NCBI GenBank assembly: GCA_013139935.1
Contig: WSZX01000200.1
Span: forward strand, 1 to 8,749
Origin: Ardenticatenales bacterium
GTDB taxonomy: Bacteria > Chloroflexota > Anaerolineae > Promineifilales > UBA4811
DNA: 8,749 nucleotides
Reading direction: 5' to 3'
Both the position numbers and the translations under genes were made by a program. Shown here piece by piece: positions 1 to 6,125 of this stretch; within the stretch, counting starts at the first letter, position 1, and every line of letters begins with the position of its first letter. The notes beneath the pieces were generated by a model. That model was not told the DNA's origin and did not search any database. It worked only from the letters and a program-made list of their open reading frames with translations.

Positions 1-516
1 TCCCAGATGCCCCACGCACTCGCTTCGGCAACGCTCCTGGCCAAGCAGGGGGTGACGATCTGCTGGGAAACGAGTGGGGCGGCCAATCCGCGCCTGATGG
101 CTCGTGCGGTAGACCTATCGTTGCGCAGCAACGGGACGGTCAAGTTCGATCTAAAAGCCTATAACGAGCGGCTGCATCTAGCACTGACAGGCGTATCCAA
201 TCACCAGGCCCTGGAGAACTTGACCGGGGCAGCACAGCGCTTTTCTGAACGGCCGGACCCGCCGCTGGTGATGGTCAGCACCCTGCTTGTCCCAGGCTAT
301 GTGGATGCAGAGGAAGTACGGCAGATCGCCCGTTTCGTCGCCGGATTCAGCCCCCACATTCCATACACTTTGCTCGGATTTGCGCCCGCCTTTTACATGC
401 CTGACCTGCCCCGCACCTCTGTTCGCCACGCCGAGGAGGCGGAAGAGGTCGCGCTGGAGGCCGGCCTGACCCGCGTACGGATCGGCAACCGCCACCTGCT
501 CTCCCGTGACTATTGA
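1..516 (+). CDS. Radical SAM protein, 3' part (5' end outside window)
   Basis: The frame is open from base 1 (Ser-Gln before the first Met), so the gene enters from upstream and the ATG at 7 is probably internal. About 171 C-terminal residues are seen. The segments CWETSG, VKFDLKA, ALTGVSN, LLVPGYVD and VRIGNRHLL resemble the C-terminal half of pyruvate formate-lyase-activase-like radical SAM proteins, including those of the AmmeMemoRadiSam type. Members of this superfamily bind a 4Fe-4S cluster through CxxxCxxC near the N-terminus and cleave S-adenosylmethionine to make a 5'-deoxyadenosyl radical; that motif would lie upstream and cannot be checked here. The substrate is unknown. The gene ends in TGA at 514-516 with no clear intrinsic terminator directly after it. 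The family call is fairly secure, the exact subfamily is not. Confidence 0.82.
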   Translation, partial: SQMPHALASATLLAKQGVTICWETSGAANPRLMARAVDLSLRSNGTVKFDLKAYNERLHLALTGVSNHQALENLTGAAQRFSERPDPPLVMVSTLLVPGYVDAEEVRQIARFVAGFSPHIPYTLLGFAPAFYMPDLPRTSVRHAEEAEEVALEAGLTRVRIGNRHLLSRDY

Positions 517-600
517 TTCCAGGACCGAGCAATCTCATCTACTCACGGGTCTCGTGCCGGGTCGCGGCCAGCATCACCCCTTCCAGTCTCCCTTTCTGGC

Positions 601-635
601 GCGGAACTGCAGAGGGAACGGCGTCTTGCCTGTTT
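601..635 (+). repeat. Degenerate direct repeat, copy A
   Basis: This 35-base stretch aligns without gaps to 929-963 at 28 of 35 positions. Of the seven differences, six are transitions and one is a transversion. Both copies begin GCGGAA and end TGTTT. The function is unknown. Confidence 0.5.
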
Positions 636-715
636 GTCGACACTCTCGTGACGGCCTGAGCTTCGGAGATGAATTCGGACACTACAACCGTTCTCGGCAC
701 AGACGGTTTGTGTGG

Positions 716-764
716 GGGGAGTTAGGTTGGGAAAGCGACCCTCACTCCCCTCTTGCTCGCTTTC
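716..764 (+). other. Two competing stem-loops
   Basis: GGGGAGT (716-722) can pair with ACTCCCC (744-750), and inside it GGG (729-731) can pair with CCC (739-741). Alternatively GAAAGCGA (731-738) pairs perfectly with TCGCTTTC (757-764) over an 18-nt loop. The two folds share bases, so they exclude each other in an RNA. The bases after 750 are only mildly T-rich, so this is not a standard terminator. Whether the region is transcribed cannot be seen. Confidence 0.4.
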
Positions 765-928
765 GTAGCCATCCGGATCGGCGGCCCTGCCCGCATATCC
801 AGACTCGAGTCCGAACCTCAGGACAGAGGGTGTTGAAAAGGGGCTGCGGCGACGGGAGAGAGAGGCAGGGGTGGCGAAGGGGGAGCTTTGCTCACCTGCA
901 CTGCCCGAAGGCGCAAGTGTGTGCAGCA

Positions 929-963
929 GCGGAAGTGCAGAGGGGACAACGCCTCGCTTGTTT
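929..963 (+). repeat. Degenerate direct repeat, copy B
   Basis: Partner of 601-635 (80% identical, no gaps). Unlike copy A, it lies mostly within a good hairpin spanning 935-970. Confidence 0.5.
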
Positions 964-970
964 TCTGCAC
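935..970 (+). other. Stem-loop upstream of the GNAT operon promoter
   Basis: GTGCAGA (935-941) pairs perfectly with TCTGCAC (964-970). Further in, ACAA (946-949) pairs with TTGT (958-961) across an internal loop of GGGG against TT that can form G-U pairs. The terminal loop is 8 nt. No T-tract follows, so it is not a typical terminator. It ends 16 bases before the -35 box of the next promoter, so it could also act as a DNA site. Confidence 0.4.
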
Positions 971-986
971 ACCGCACAACAGCCCG

Positions 987-1015
987 TTTACAGCCACTTT
1001 TGGTTGTGATACAAT
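987..1015 (+). promoter_or_regulatory. Sigma-70-type promoter of the GNAT-tmk operon
   Basis: TTTACA (987-992) and TACAAT (1010-1015) are each one base from consensus and are separated by exactly 17 nt. TG at 1007-1008 gives an extended -10. Transcription would start near 1021-1023, right at the first ATG of the downstream frame. That bears on which start codon the first gene uses. Confidence 0.7.
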
Positions 1016-1041
1016 CGCGGATGATGAACGGAGAGAGAATC

Positions 1042-1494
1042 TTGATTCGCCCCGCAACAGTACACGACATTCCTGACATCGTTCGCTTGCGCCGCGGGAT
1101 GTTTGAGGCGATGGGTTATGGTGACGGCGGTCAACTGGACGGCGTCGACGCAGCTTGCGAGGCCTACTTTGCCCGCGCAATCCAGGCCGGCCGCTACCAG
1201 GGCTGGCTCGCACTGACACCGGAGGGAAAGGCAATTGCCAGTGGAGGCCTGGTGGTAGACGAGCATCCACCGGGCCCTGGCAACCGCAGCGGCCGGATTG
1301 GCTACGTCATGAGCCTGTACACCGATCCTTCATATCGCCGCCGGGGGATAGCCCGCAACGTAATGGGCCGCATCATGGAGCGGATTCGGAGCGCGGGGAT
1401 CACTGTTGCCGCTCTGCACGCCACCGATGTGGGACAACCTCTCTATGATCAGTTCGGCTTTGCTGAAAGCAACGAGATGAGGGCAACGGTATGA
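1042..1494 (+). CDS. GNAT family N-acetyltransferase
   Basis: About 150 residues, the normal size for one GNAT domain, which moves an acetyl group from acetyl-CoA to an amine. The N-terminus (IRPATVHDIPDIV) is a typical first strand and helix. Residues 98-104 (YRRRGIA) form the acetyl-CoA pyrophosphate-binding motif A, and 134-140 (LYDQFGF) is the usual C-terminal motif. I chose TTG at 1042: GGAGAG (1030-1035) lies 6 nt before it, it places Met directly before IRPA as in many GNATs, and the predicted transcript starts near 1022. ATG at 1021 or 1024 would need leaderless translation and adds 7 or 6 residues. The stop overlaps the next ATG (ATGA at 1491-1494), so the two are translationally coupled. 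The substrate cannot be told. Confidence 0.85.
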   Translation: MIRPATVHDIPDIVRLRRGMFEAMGYGDGGQLDGVDAACEAYFARAIQAGRYQGWLALTPEGKAIASGGLVVDEHPPGPGNRSGRIGYVMSLYTDPSYRRRGIARNVMGRIMERIRSAGITVAALHATDVGQPLYDQFGFAESNEMRATV

Positions 1495-2468
1495 TCCGGC
1501 CATTTGATCTGCGGGACATACCACTTGTCCGCCGGCTCGCGGGACATGGCGTCGCTCTTGACAGCCGTGCGGCGCTGACTGAGACCCACCGACCGCTCCG
1601 AGATGCCATGTTAGCCTATCTCATCGCCGGCCGCGGGGCGCCCACCTTTGTGCTTCGTCTCCGGCAGCCCGATGTTGCGCTGCACGCCTTTGGCCAACTG
1701 CGCATGTGCCCAGGCCGCCATCAGGCACAGTTGGTTACTCAAGCGGTTCTCCCGGGCGGACACGAGCCGCTGGTCTGGCCCAGGATGCTAGACGCGCTAA
1801 CGGCCGAGGCCGGCCGGTGCGGGGCACACGCTGTGCTGGCTGAGATTAGCGACACTGGTCCCGCCTTTGAGGCATTACGCCAGGCCGATTTCGTGGTCTA
1901 CACTCGGCAAGAGATCTGGCGCCTGAAATCCCCGGTCGGCAAACCCGCGGAGGAATGGTTGCGCCCCGAACGCCCCGATGATCGTTGGCATGTTCGGCAA
2001 CTGATTGCCAACACCGTTCCCCGCCTCATCCAGGAAGTGGAGGCGGCCGACCCGACTGGACTGGGTCTGGTGTGGGCCGGAAAAGCTGGACTGCTGGCCT
2101 ACGCGCACATCCACCGCGGGCCCCGGGGATATTGGATGCAACTATATCTGCATCCGCAGGCAGAAGATGCGGCCCGCTCCCTGATTGAGCAGACTATCGC
2201 CCGATTCCCCCCCACCACCGGAACCGCGTTCTACTGCTGCGTGCGCCGTCACCAGGAGTGGCTGACCCGGCCGTTGATCGAACTAGGCTTTGAACCGCTG
2301 GGCTCCCAGGCCGTGATGGTGCGCCATACAACGGTCCGCGAAGCTCATTCGAGACGTCAGTTGGTGCCTGCCCGAGAGAAGGGACTAGAAGCCACTTTGC
2401 CTGTTTCACAGGCGCGGTCGCTCCAGCCACGCGAGAGGAAAGATCTTGCCAACCCTAATAACGGATGA
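1491..2468 (+). CDS. GNAT-like acetyltransferase, probably two domains
   Basis: 325 residues starting at an ATG that overlaps the stop of the previous GNAT gene. The N-terminus (MIRPFDLRDIPLVRRL) resembles the first strand and helix of the neighbour. The length suggests two tandem GNAT folds, roughly residues 1-145 and 160-285. The second ends in a motif LIELGFEPLG like the usual GNAT C-terminus. A clear acetyl-CoA loop (Q/RxxGxG/A) is not obvious in either half, so activity is uncertain. The basic, low-complexity tail (about 287-325) runs 23 nt into the next gene. A perfect 6-bp hairpin, GCCTGT (2399-2404) with ACAGGC (2408-2413), lies in the tail shortly before the next gene's start. Substrate unknown. 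Confidence 0.7.
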   Translation: MIRPFDLRDIPLVRRLAGHGVALDSRAALTETHRPLRDAMLAYLIAGRGAPTFVLRLRQPDVALHAFGQLRMCPGRHQAQLVTQAVLPGGHEPLVWPRMLDALTAEAGRCGAHAVLAEISDTGPAFEALRQADFVVYTRQEIWRLKSPVGKPAEEWLRPERPDDRWHVRQLIANTVPRLIQEVEAADPTGLGLVWAGKAGLLAYAHIHRGPRGYWMQLYLHPQAEDAARSLIEQTIARFPPTTGTAFYCCVRRHQEWLTRPLIELGFEPLGSQAVMVRHTTVREAHSRRQLVPAREKGLEATLPVSQARSLQPRERKDLANPNNG

Positions 2469-3954
2469 CCTGGACGCCCTCTTGAGGGTCCTTCCGGACA
2501 GAATTCGCGAGCGGTTGGTGTGCAACGGCCGGCGAGATCATCTATTGGAAGTCATCTTGGACCTCGGCCGCGTGCCTACCGCACGATACACCGACGGCGA
2601 AGTGGTTCTTGCCGAAACCGAGGTGGCACGGGACGACATCGAGAGCGTGGTCGCTCGCATTGGTGACCTTGACGCTGACAATCGGGCTGGCATCGCCCGC
2701 ACCCTCCACCGGATCTCTGCCATCCGAAACAGAAAGCGAGACGTGGTGGGACTTACATGCCGTGTCGGGCGAGCCGTCTACGGCACCATCGAGATCATCG
2801 AGGACATCATCCAGACCGGAGCCAACATCCTTCTGCTGGGCCCGCCAGGGGTCGGCAAGACAACCATGCTGCGGGAAGCAGCCCGGGTGCTGGCTGAGCG
2901 GAAGCGGGTTATCATTGTGGACACCTCGAACGAGATCGGTGGCGACGGCGACATCCCGCACCCAGCCATCGGGCGCGCCCGCCGGATGCAGGTGGCGGAG
3001 CCGATTCTGCAGCACGAGGTGATGATCGAGGCGGTTGAGAATCACAATCCAGAGGTGATCGTGATCGACGAAATCGGCCGCGAGCTGGAAGCTGCTGCGG
3101 CCCGCACGATCGCCGAGCGAGGGGTGCAACTGATCGGCACCGCCCACGGCCGGACCCTGGACAATCTACTGCTGAATCCCACCCTCTCCGATCTGGTGGG
3201 TGGCATCGAGAGCGTAACCCTCTCCGATGAGGAGGCTCGCCGCCGGGGCACCCAGAAGACAGTCTTGGAACGTCGCTCCCCACCCACCTTTACGGTTCTC
3301 GTCGAGATCCAAGATCGACAGCGGTTGGCGGTTCATGCTGACATCGCCAAGGCGGTCGATTCACTCCTTCGCGGTCAGCCGTTAGCGCACGAGCTGCGGT
3401 ACCGCGACGAACAGGGAGAGATCCAGATTGAAGAGGCGGCTTCATCAACGCGCAACAGCGCGAGGAATGACCGGCAACCAGGCGCGGCACCCCCGGGAAA
3501 ACTCGTTCGCGTCTATCCTTTTGGTGTTGCCCGCAATCGGCTAGCTCAGGCGGCCAAGCGGCTGAAGGTCTCCATCCAGATTGTGGACGACCTCAAAACG
3601 GCTGATGCCATGGTGACGCTCAAGAGCTACTTCCGTCGCCGGCCGCGGTTGATCTTGGACGCCGAACGGCGCCAAATGCCCGTTTTTGTGTTGCGGGCCA
3701 ACACCTTGGTCCAAATGGAGAACTTTCTCATAGACTGGTTCCGCATGGACGCGGAGGCGGACCCCGTCGAGCGCGCCATCCAAGACGTGGACCAGGCAGT
3801 CAGGAAAGTGCTGGCAGGAAGAGCACGGATTGACCTCGCGCCGCAAACGGCCCAACTGCGGCGCAAGCAGCACGAGATTGCCCGCCAGCACAACCTAACC
3901 TCCCACAGTTTTGGCAAGGATCCCCGGCGCCGCGTACGGATCTATCGGGACTGA
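2446..3954 (+). CDS. SpoIIIAA/Ycf45-like ATPase with C-terminal R3H domain
   Basis: 502 residues. The P-loop ATPase domain (about 115-300) has Walker A GPPGVGKTT at 132-140 and Walker B VIVIDE ending at D208-E209, both intact. A polar linker (about 331-352) leads to a middle domain and then an R3H domain with R472-x3-H476, a fold that binds single-stranded nucleic acid. The layout matches the SpoIIIAA-like/Ycf45 family of bacteria and plastids. An ATP-driven role on DNA or RNA is inferred; the true substrate is poorly known. The start is TTG at 2446, chosen because AGAGG (2434-2438) sits upstream at good spacing and no in-frame ATG fits. It overlaps the GNAT gene by 23 nt and is followed by tmk after 2 nt, so it is an operon member. 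The other spoIIIA genes are not here, so a sporulation role is not implied. Confidence 0.88.
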   Translation: MPTLITDDLDALLRVLPDRIRERLVCNGRRDHLLEVILDLGRVPTARYTDGEVVLAETEVARDDIESVVARIGDLDADNRAGIARTLHRISAIRNRKRDVVGLTCRVGRAVYGTIEIIEDIIQTGANILLLGPPGVGKTTMLREAARVLAERKRVIIVDTSNEIGGDGDIPHPAIGRARRMQVAEPILQHEVMIEAVENHNPEVIVIDEIGRELEAAAARTIAERGVQLIGTAHGRTLDNLLLNPTLSDLVGGIESVTLSDEEARRRGTQKTVLERRSPPTFTVLVEIQDRQRLAVHADIAKAVDSLLRGQPLAHELRYRDEQGEIQIEEAASSTRNSARNDRQPGAAPPGKLVRVYPFGVARNRLAQAAKRLKVSIQIVDDLKTADAMVTLKSYFRRRPRLILDAERRQMPVFVLRANTLVQMENFLIDWFRMDAEADPVERAIQDVDQAVRKVLAGRARIDLAPQTAQLRRKQHEIARQHNLTSHSFGKDPRRRVRIYRD

Positions 3955-3956
3955 GA

Positions 3957-4595
3957 ATGTTTATCACTTTGGAAGGCCCCGACGGGAGCGGTAAAACCAC
4001 CCAGATTCGCCTGCTCTATGATGCGCTGGTGGCGGCCGAATGCGACGTATTGCTGACCCGTGAGCCCGGAGGGACGGCCATTGGCGATCAGATTCGGACG
4101 GTCCTCCACGACATCGAAAACAGCGATATAGTCCCAGAGACCGAAATCCTACTATACTCCGCCTCGCGAGCCCAACTGGTGGGGCAGGTCATCCGGCCGG
4201 CCCTGGCTGCCGGAACAATCGTCCTCTGCGATCGATACGCCGACAGCACAATGGCCTACCAGGGGTACGGCCGTGGGCTGAACCTGGAAGCACTGACAGC
4301 CATCACAGACTTTGCCACCGGAGGCCTCAAACCGGATCTGACGCTGTTTCTGGATTTGGAGCCTGAGATAGGCCTGACCCGGCGCAAAACGAGCGGCCAG
4401 GAATGGAACCGGATGGACCGGCAAACACTCGATTTCTATCGATTGACGCGCAGAGGCTACCATACCCTGGCGGAGATGGAACCGGAACGTTGGGTCTCGA
4501 TAGACGCATCCGGCTCAATAACAGAGGTAGCCGCCGCCGTGTGGGCTACGGTGCAGAGAAGGCTTAACCTTCAAGGGCAGAGTCCCTGCGGGTGA
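3957..4595 (+). CDS. tmk: Thymidylate kinase (dTMP kinase)
   Basis: 212 residues, the usual size. It phosphorylates dTMP to dTDP with ATP, the step where the de novo and salvage routes to dTTP meet, in the cytoplasm. The P-loop is GPDGSGKTT (7-15). The dTMP-binding signatures are TREPGGT (34-40) and DRYADSTMAYQG (92-103). The P-loop has no arginine after its Asp, while the LID region carries basic residues (TRRKTSGQEWNRMDR), the pattern of bacterial class II (E. coli-type) enzymes. The ATG lies 2 nt after the ATPase stop, so it should be translated from the same mRNA. A GC-rich hairpin spans its stop codon. All key residues are present. Confidence 0.96.
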   Translation: MFITLEGPDGSGKTTQIRLLYDALVAAECDVLLTREPGGTAIGDQIRTVLHDIENSDIVPETEILLYSASRAQLVGQVIRPALAAGTIVLCDRYADSTMAYQGYGRGLNLEALTAITDFATGGLKPDLTLFLDLEPEIGLTRRKTSGQEWNRMDRQTLDFYRLTRRGYHTLAEMEPERWVSIDASGSITEVAAAVWATVQRRLNLQGQSPCG

Positions 4596-4602
4596 CGCCC
4601 GC
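4588..4602 (+). other. Small hairpin over the tmk stop codon
   Basis: GCGGG (4588-4592) pairs with CCCGC (4598-4602), with the TGA stop in the 5-nt loop. TCCCT just before and GGAGGGGGA just after could extend it across an internal loop. There is no T-tract, so terminator activity is doubtful. Confidence 0.3.
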
Positions 4603-4649
4603 GACGGAGGGGGAAGCGGGATGCCTGGGCCACACGGCAGTCTGGAATC

Positions 4650-4667
4650 ATTGGGCCACGGCCCAAT
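4650..4667. terminator. Possible bidirectional terminator hairpin between convergent genes
   Basis: ATTGGGCC (4650-4657) and GGCCCAAT (4660-4667) form a perfect inverted repeat with AC between them; in RNA this gives a 7-bp stem with a 4-nt loop. It lies between the 3' ends of tmk (+) and the fmdB-like gene (-), where a shared terminator is expected. Neither side has a T-tract, so it is not a canonical intrinsic terminator. Confidence 0.4.
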
Positions 4668-4701
4668 CGGTCCTCTGCGCCTGCCGCCACCCTGCTTTCC
4701 G

Positions 4702-5091
4702 CTAGAAAGCGTCCATCCCCCCCATATCGCCGCCCAGATCGGGCATGGTTTGTTCGATCGACTCGGGGTCTTCCCCTGCTTCCAGCCGGCCGATCACCTC
4801 GTCGAACTCTGGGCCCATGTCCTCACCCATCTCTCGGCCCATTTTCCGCATCCAACGCCCCATCGACTTGGGGTCGTTCTCATCCAGATCTCCCATCGCG
4901 CTGGGGTCAGCCAGCGCATCCATCCGGGCCTCTTCCGATTTGGCAATGGCTACCCGCCCGATGATCTCCACCAACTTGGAGCCACCACAGTGACGGCAGC
5001 CTACTTCCGCCACATCGTAAGCAGCGTAGCTTTCAAAGCGGATCGTCACTTTTCGTCCACAATCCCGGCAACGGTAACTACAAAGCGGCAC
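4702..5091 (-). CDS. FmdB family zinc-ribbon protein
   Basis: 129 residues on the minus strand, starting at GTG (5091-5089) with GGGAG a few bases upstream and ending in TAG. The N-terminus MPLCSYRCRDCG with C8/C11 and a second pair C32/C35 makes the Zn ribbon typical of the FmdB regulatory family (usual start MPxYxYxCxxCG). After residue 45 it becomes acidic and Met- and Gly-rich, including GRWMRKMGREMGEDMG and a Gly/Met-rich end, probably helical then disordered. The family is named from a putative regulator of the formamidase gene of Methylophilus; the real role of most members is unknown. It is convergent with tmk and divergent from gmk, sharing a promoter region with gmk. Confidence 0.85.
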   Translation of the reverse strand: MPLCSYRCRDCGRKVTIRFESYAAYDVAEVGCRHCGGSKLVEIIGRVAIAKSEEARMDALADPSAMGDLDENDPKSMGRWMRKMGREMGEDMGPEFDEVIGRLEAGEDPESIEQTMPDLGGDMGGMDAF

Positions 5092-5119
5092 AATACTCCC
5101 TCAACCTTGATCTGAGCAC

Positions 5120-5147
5120 TACCCAATATCCATGAAACCAGTATAAT
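5120..5147 (+). promoter_or_regulatory. Candidate promoter of gmk
   Basis: A perfect TATAAT (5142-5147) lies 43 nt before the gmk ATG, on the strand opposite the fmdB promoters. The best -35 at fitting distance is weak (TACCCA at 5120-5125, 3 of 6, 16-nt spacer), so the promoter may need an activator or be weak. Confidence 0.45.
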
Positions 5148-5195
5148 TCATGACCTATTATAGCCAACCGGGTCACCTAGAGCAAGAGTCATGAA
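5131..5195. repeat. Three CATGAA boxes in the fmdB-gmk promoter region
   Basis: CATGAA (5131-5136) and TTCATG (5147-5152) form an inverted repeat that flanks the gmk -10 box with a 10-nt spacer. The second box extends to TTCATGAC (5147-5154), which is perfectly inverted to GTCATGAA (5188-5195), and that arm contains the gmk start codon. The arrangement resembles an operator or a start-codon-masking hairpin. No matching regulator gene is in the window. Confidence 0.4.
5140..5185 (-). promoter_or_regulatory. Candidate promoters of the fmdB-like gene
   Basis: Read on the minus strand, two overlapping options exist. One is TTGGCT (5167-5162), 16-nt spacer, TATACT (5145-5140). The other is TTGCTC (5185-5180), 17-nt spacer, perfect TATAAT (5162-5157). 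Either gives a leader of about 40-60 nt before the GTG. Which is used cannot be decided from sequence. Confidence 0.45.
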
Positions 5196-5808
5196 GCCGG
5201 ATCCTTACTTGCGGCTGGAAGAGCCGCTGTTGATTGTCATCTCTGGGCCATCGGGTGTGGGCAAGGACACGATCCTGCAACATCTGAAAAAAAGGCGCGT
5301 CCCCTTTCACTTTGTTGTCACAGCCGCCAGTCGCCCCGCCCGCCCTGGTGAGGTGAATGGAACGGATTATCACTTTGTGAGCGCGGCCGAGTTCACCCGA
5401 ATGATCGAGGATGATGAACTGCTTGAATACGCTCTGGTCTACGGAGAATACAAGGGGGTACCCATAGACCAGGTGCGCCAGGCGTTTTCCAGTGGCAAGG
5501 ATGTCATCATGCGGCTGGACGTGCAGGGCGCGGCAAGGATCCGGCAACTTGCCCCAGAGGCGGTACTGGTCTTCATTGTCGCCGGGTCGGAAGAGGAGTT
5601 AGTTCAGCGGTTGCGTGCCCGGCGGACAGAAAAACCGGATGCGATTAACACGCGGGTAGCAACCGCCCGACAGGAACTGCAGCGGATTGGCGAATTCGAC
5701 TATTGCGTGGTCAATCCGCAGGGGAATGTGGATGCGGCCGTGGACGGGATCCTGGCAATAATCAATGCTGAACACGCTCGGGTACATCAGAGACAGGTCA
5801 GGTTGTAA
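5191..5808 (+). CDS. gmk: Guanylate kinase
   Basis: 205 residues, standard for the family. It converts GMP to GDP with ATP in the cytoplasm, on the route to GTP and dGTP. The P-loop is SGPSGVGKDT (18-27). The GMP-binding motif is SRPARPGEVNGTDYHF (47-62), with Arg48, Arg51 and the Tyr60 region in place. LLEYALVYGEYKGVP follows, corresponding to the second GMP-contacting segment. RLDVQGAARIR and VNPQG are further family landmarks. ATG 5191 puts the P-loop near residue 18, as expected; its ribosome site is weak (AAGAG too close to the ATG). rpoZ, which follows gmk in many bacteria, is absent; the next gene is the kinase-FGE gene. A CAGGTT-GT-AACCTG palindrome (5799-5812) overlaps the stop but has no T-tract. 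Confidence 0.96.
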   Translation: MKPDPYLRLEEPLLIVISGPSGVGKDTILQHLKKRRVPFHFVVTAASRPARPGEVNGTDYHFVSAAEFTRMIEDDELLEYALVYGEYKGVPIDQVRQAFSSGKDVIMRLDVQGAARIRQLAPEAVLVFIVAGSEEELVQRLRARRTEKPDAINTRVATARQELQRIGEFDYCVVNPQGNVDAAVDGILAIINAEHARVHQRQVRL

Positions 5809-6043
5809 CCTGGGTGCGCGCCGTGATGTGTCTACGCTCACTTGAGTATTGGAGGCCGGACGCCACTGGATCCAAACAACTAGTGGCCGCTCTTGCTTCT
5901 CGTCAGAAGGAAGGTCCGGACCCACCGCAAATCGAGCTTCAGATGCAAGTTCGGCCATTTCTGGCAGGCGATTAGGGCTGCCGGGGGATTCAAAGTTCAG
6001 GAACTGTCCTCGTCTAGGAAAGAGACCCAGCCACAGAGACCAG
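5809..6043 (+). other. Intergenic region and conserved leader before kinase-FGE copy 1
   Basis: The kinase frame stays open back to 5849, but those 65 codons have no kinase-like features. In copy 2 the matching frame is closed by TAG immediately before the ATG, so I treat this stretch as noncoding. Bases 5997-6043 match 8621-8667 at 44 of 47 positions. Just upstream the match falls to about half (20 of 40 bases over 5957-5996). GCCACT (5862-5867) and AGTGGC (5882-5887) form a 6-bp hairpin. No convincing promoter or T-tract terminator was seen. Confidence 0.55.
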
Positions 6044-6125
6044 ATGCCTTTTCAACCGCAAGCCCATCAAGAACTGACCATCGACGGCGTGCCCTTCCGC
6101 TTTGCCGAACACCCCAACGCGCCCG
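5997..6125 (+). repeat. Tandem duplication, start of copy 1
   Basis: Gap-free match to 8621-8749 at 122 of 129 positions (offset 2,624 bases), covering 47 bases of leader and the first 82 coding bases of the kinase-FGE gene. The right end of the match is set by the window edge, so the repeat may be much longer. Confidence 0.95.

Larger units (their letters stand above)
517..986. other. Long intergenic region with hairpins and no credible gene
   Basis: About 470 bases separate the radical SAM gene from the next promoter. Open frames cross the region on both strands, but they are rich in Arg, Ser, His and Cys, match no family I recognise, and look like by-products of high GC. The region holds two competing stem-loops at 716-764, a hairpin at 935-970, four copies of a CTGCAC/GTGCAG box at 896-970 and a degenerate direct repeat (601-635 and 929-963). 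No tRNA, tmRNA or known riboswitch was recognised. It could hold a structured RNA, regulator sites or decayed repeat elements. Confidence 0.5.

Noticed and set aside
506..1009. 167-residue plus-strand open frame across the intergenic region
   Set aside because: It overlaps the end of the radical SAM gene, its composition is rich in Arg, Ser, His and Cys with no recognisable domain, and it ends inside the operon promoter. It looks like a chance frame in GC-rich DNA.
871..1041. Upstream extension of the first GNAT frame
   Set aside because: It lies across the promoter and predicted transcription start, and the added residues are not GNAT-like.
543..1079. 178-residue minus-strand open frame opposite the intergenic region and GNAT start
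   Set aside because: No family features, odd composition, and it runs into the start of a good GNAT gene on the other strand.
4621..5115. 164-residue plus-strand frame opposite the fmdB-like gene
   Set aside because: It is the mirror of a gene with a clear CxxC zinc ribbon on the minus strand; its own sequence matches nothing.
5799..5812. CAGGTT-GT-AACCTG palindrome at the gmk stop as a terminator
   Set aside because: The stem is short, the loop too small and no T-tract follows.
5849..6043. 65-codon upstream extension of the kinase-FGE gene
   Set aside because: Copy 2 has an in-frame TAG right before the homologous ATG, and the extension has no kinase-like sequence.
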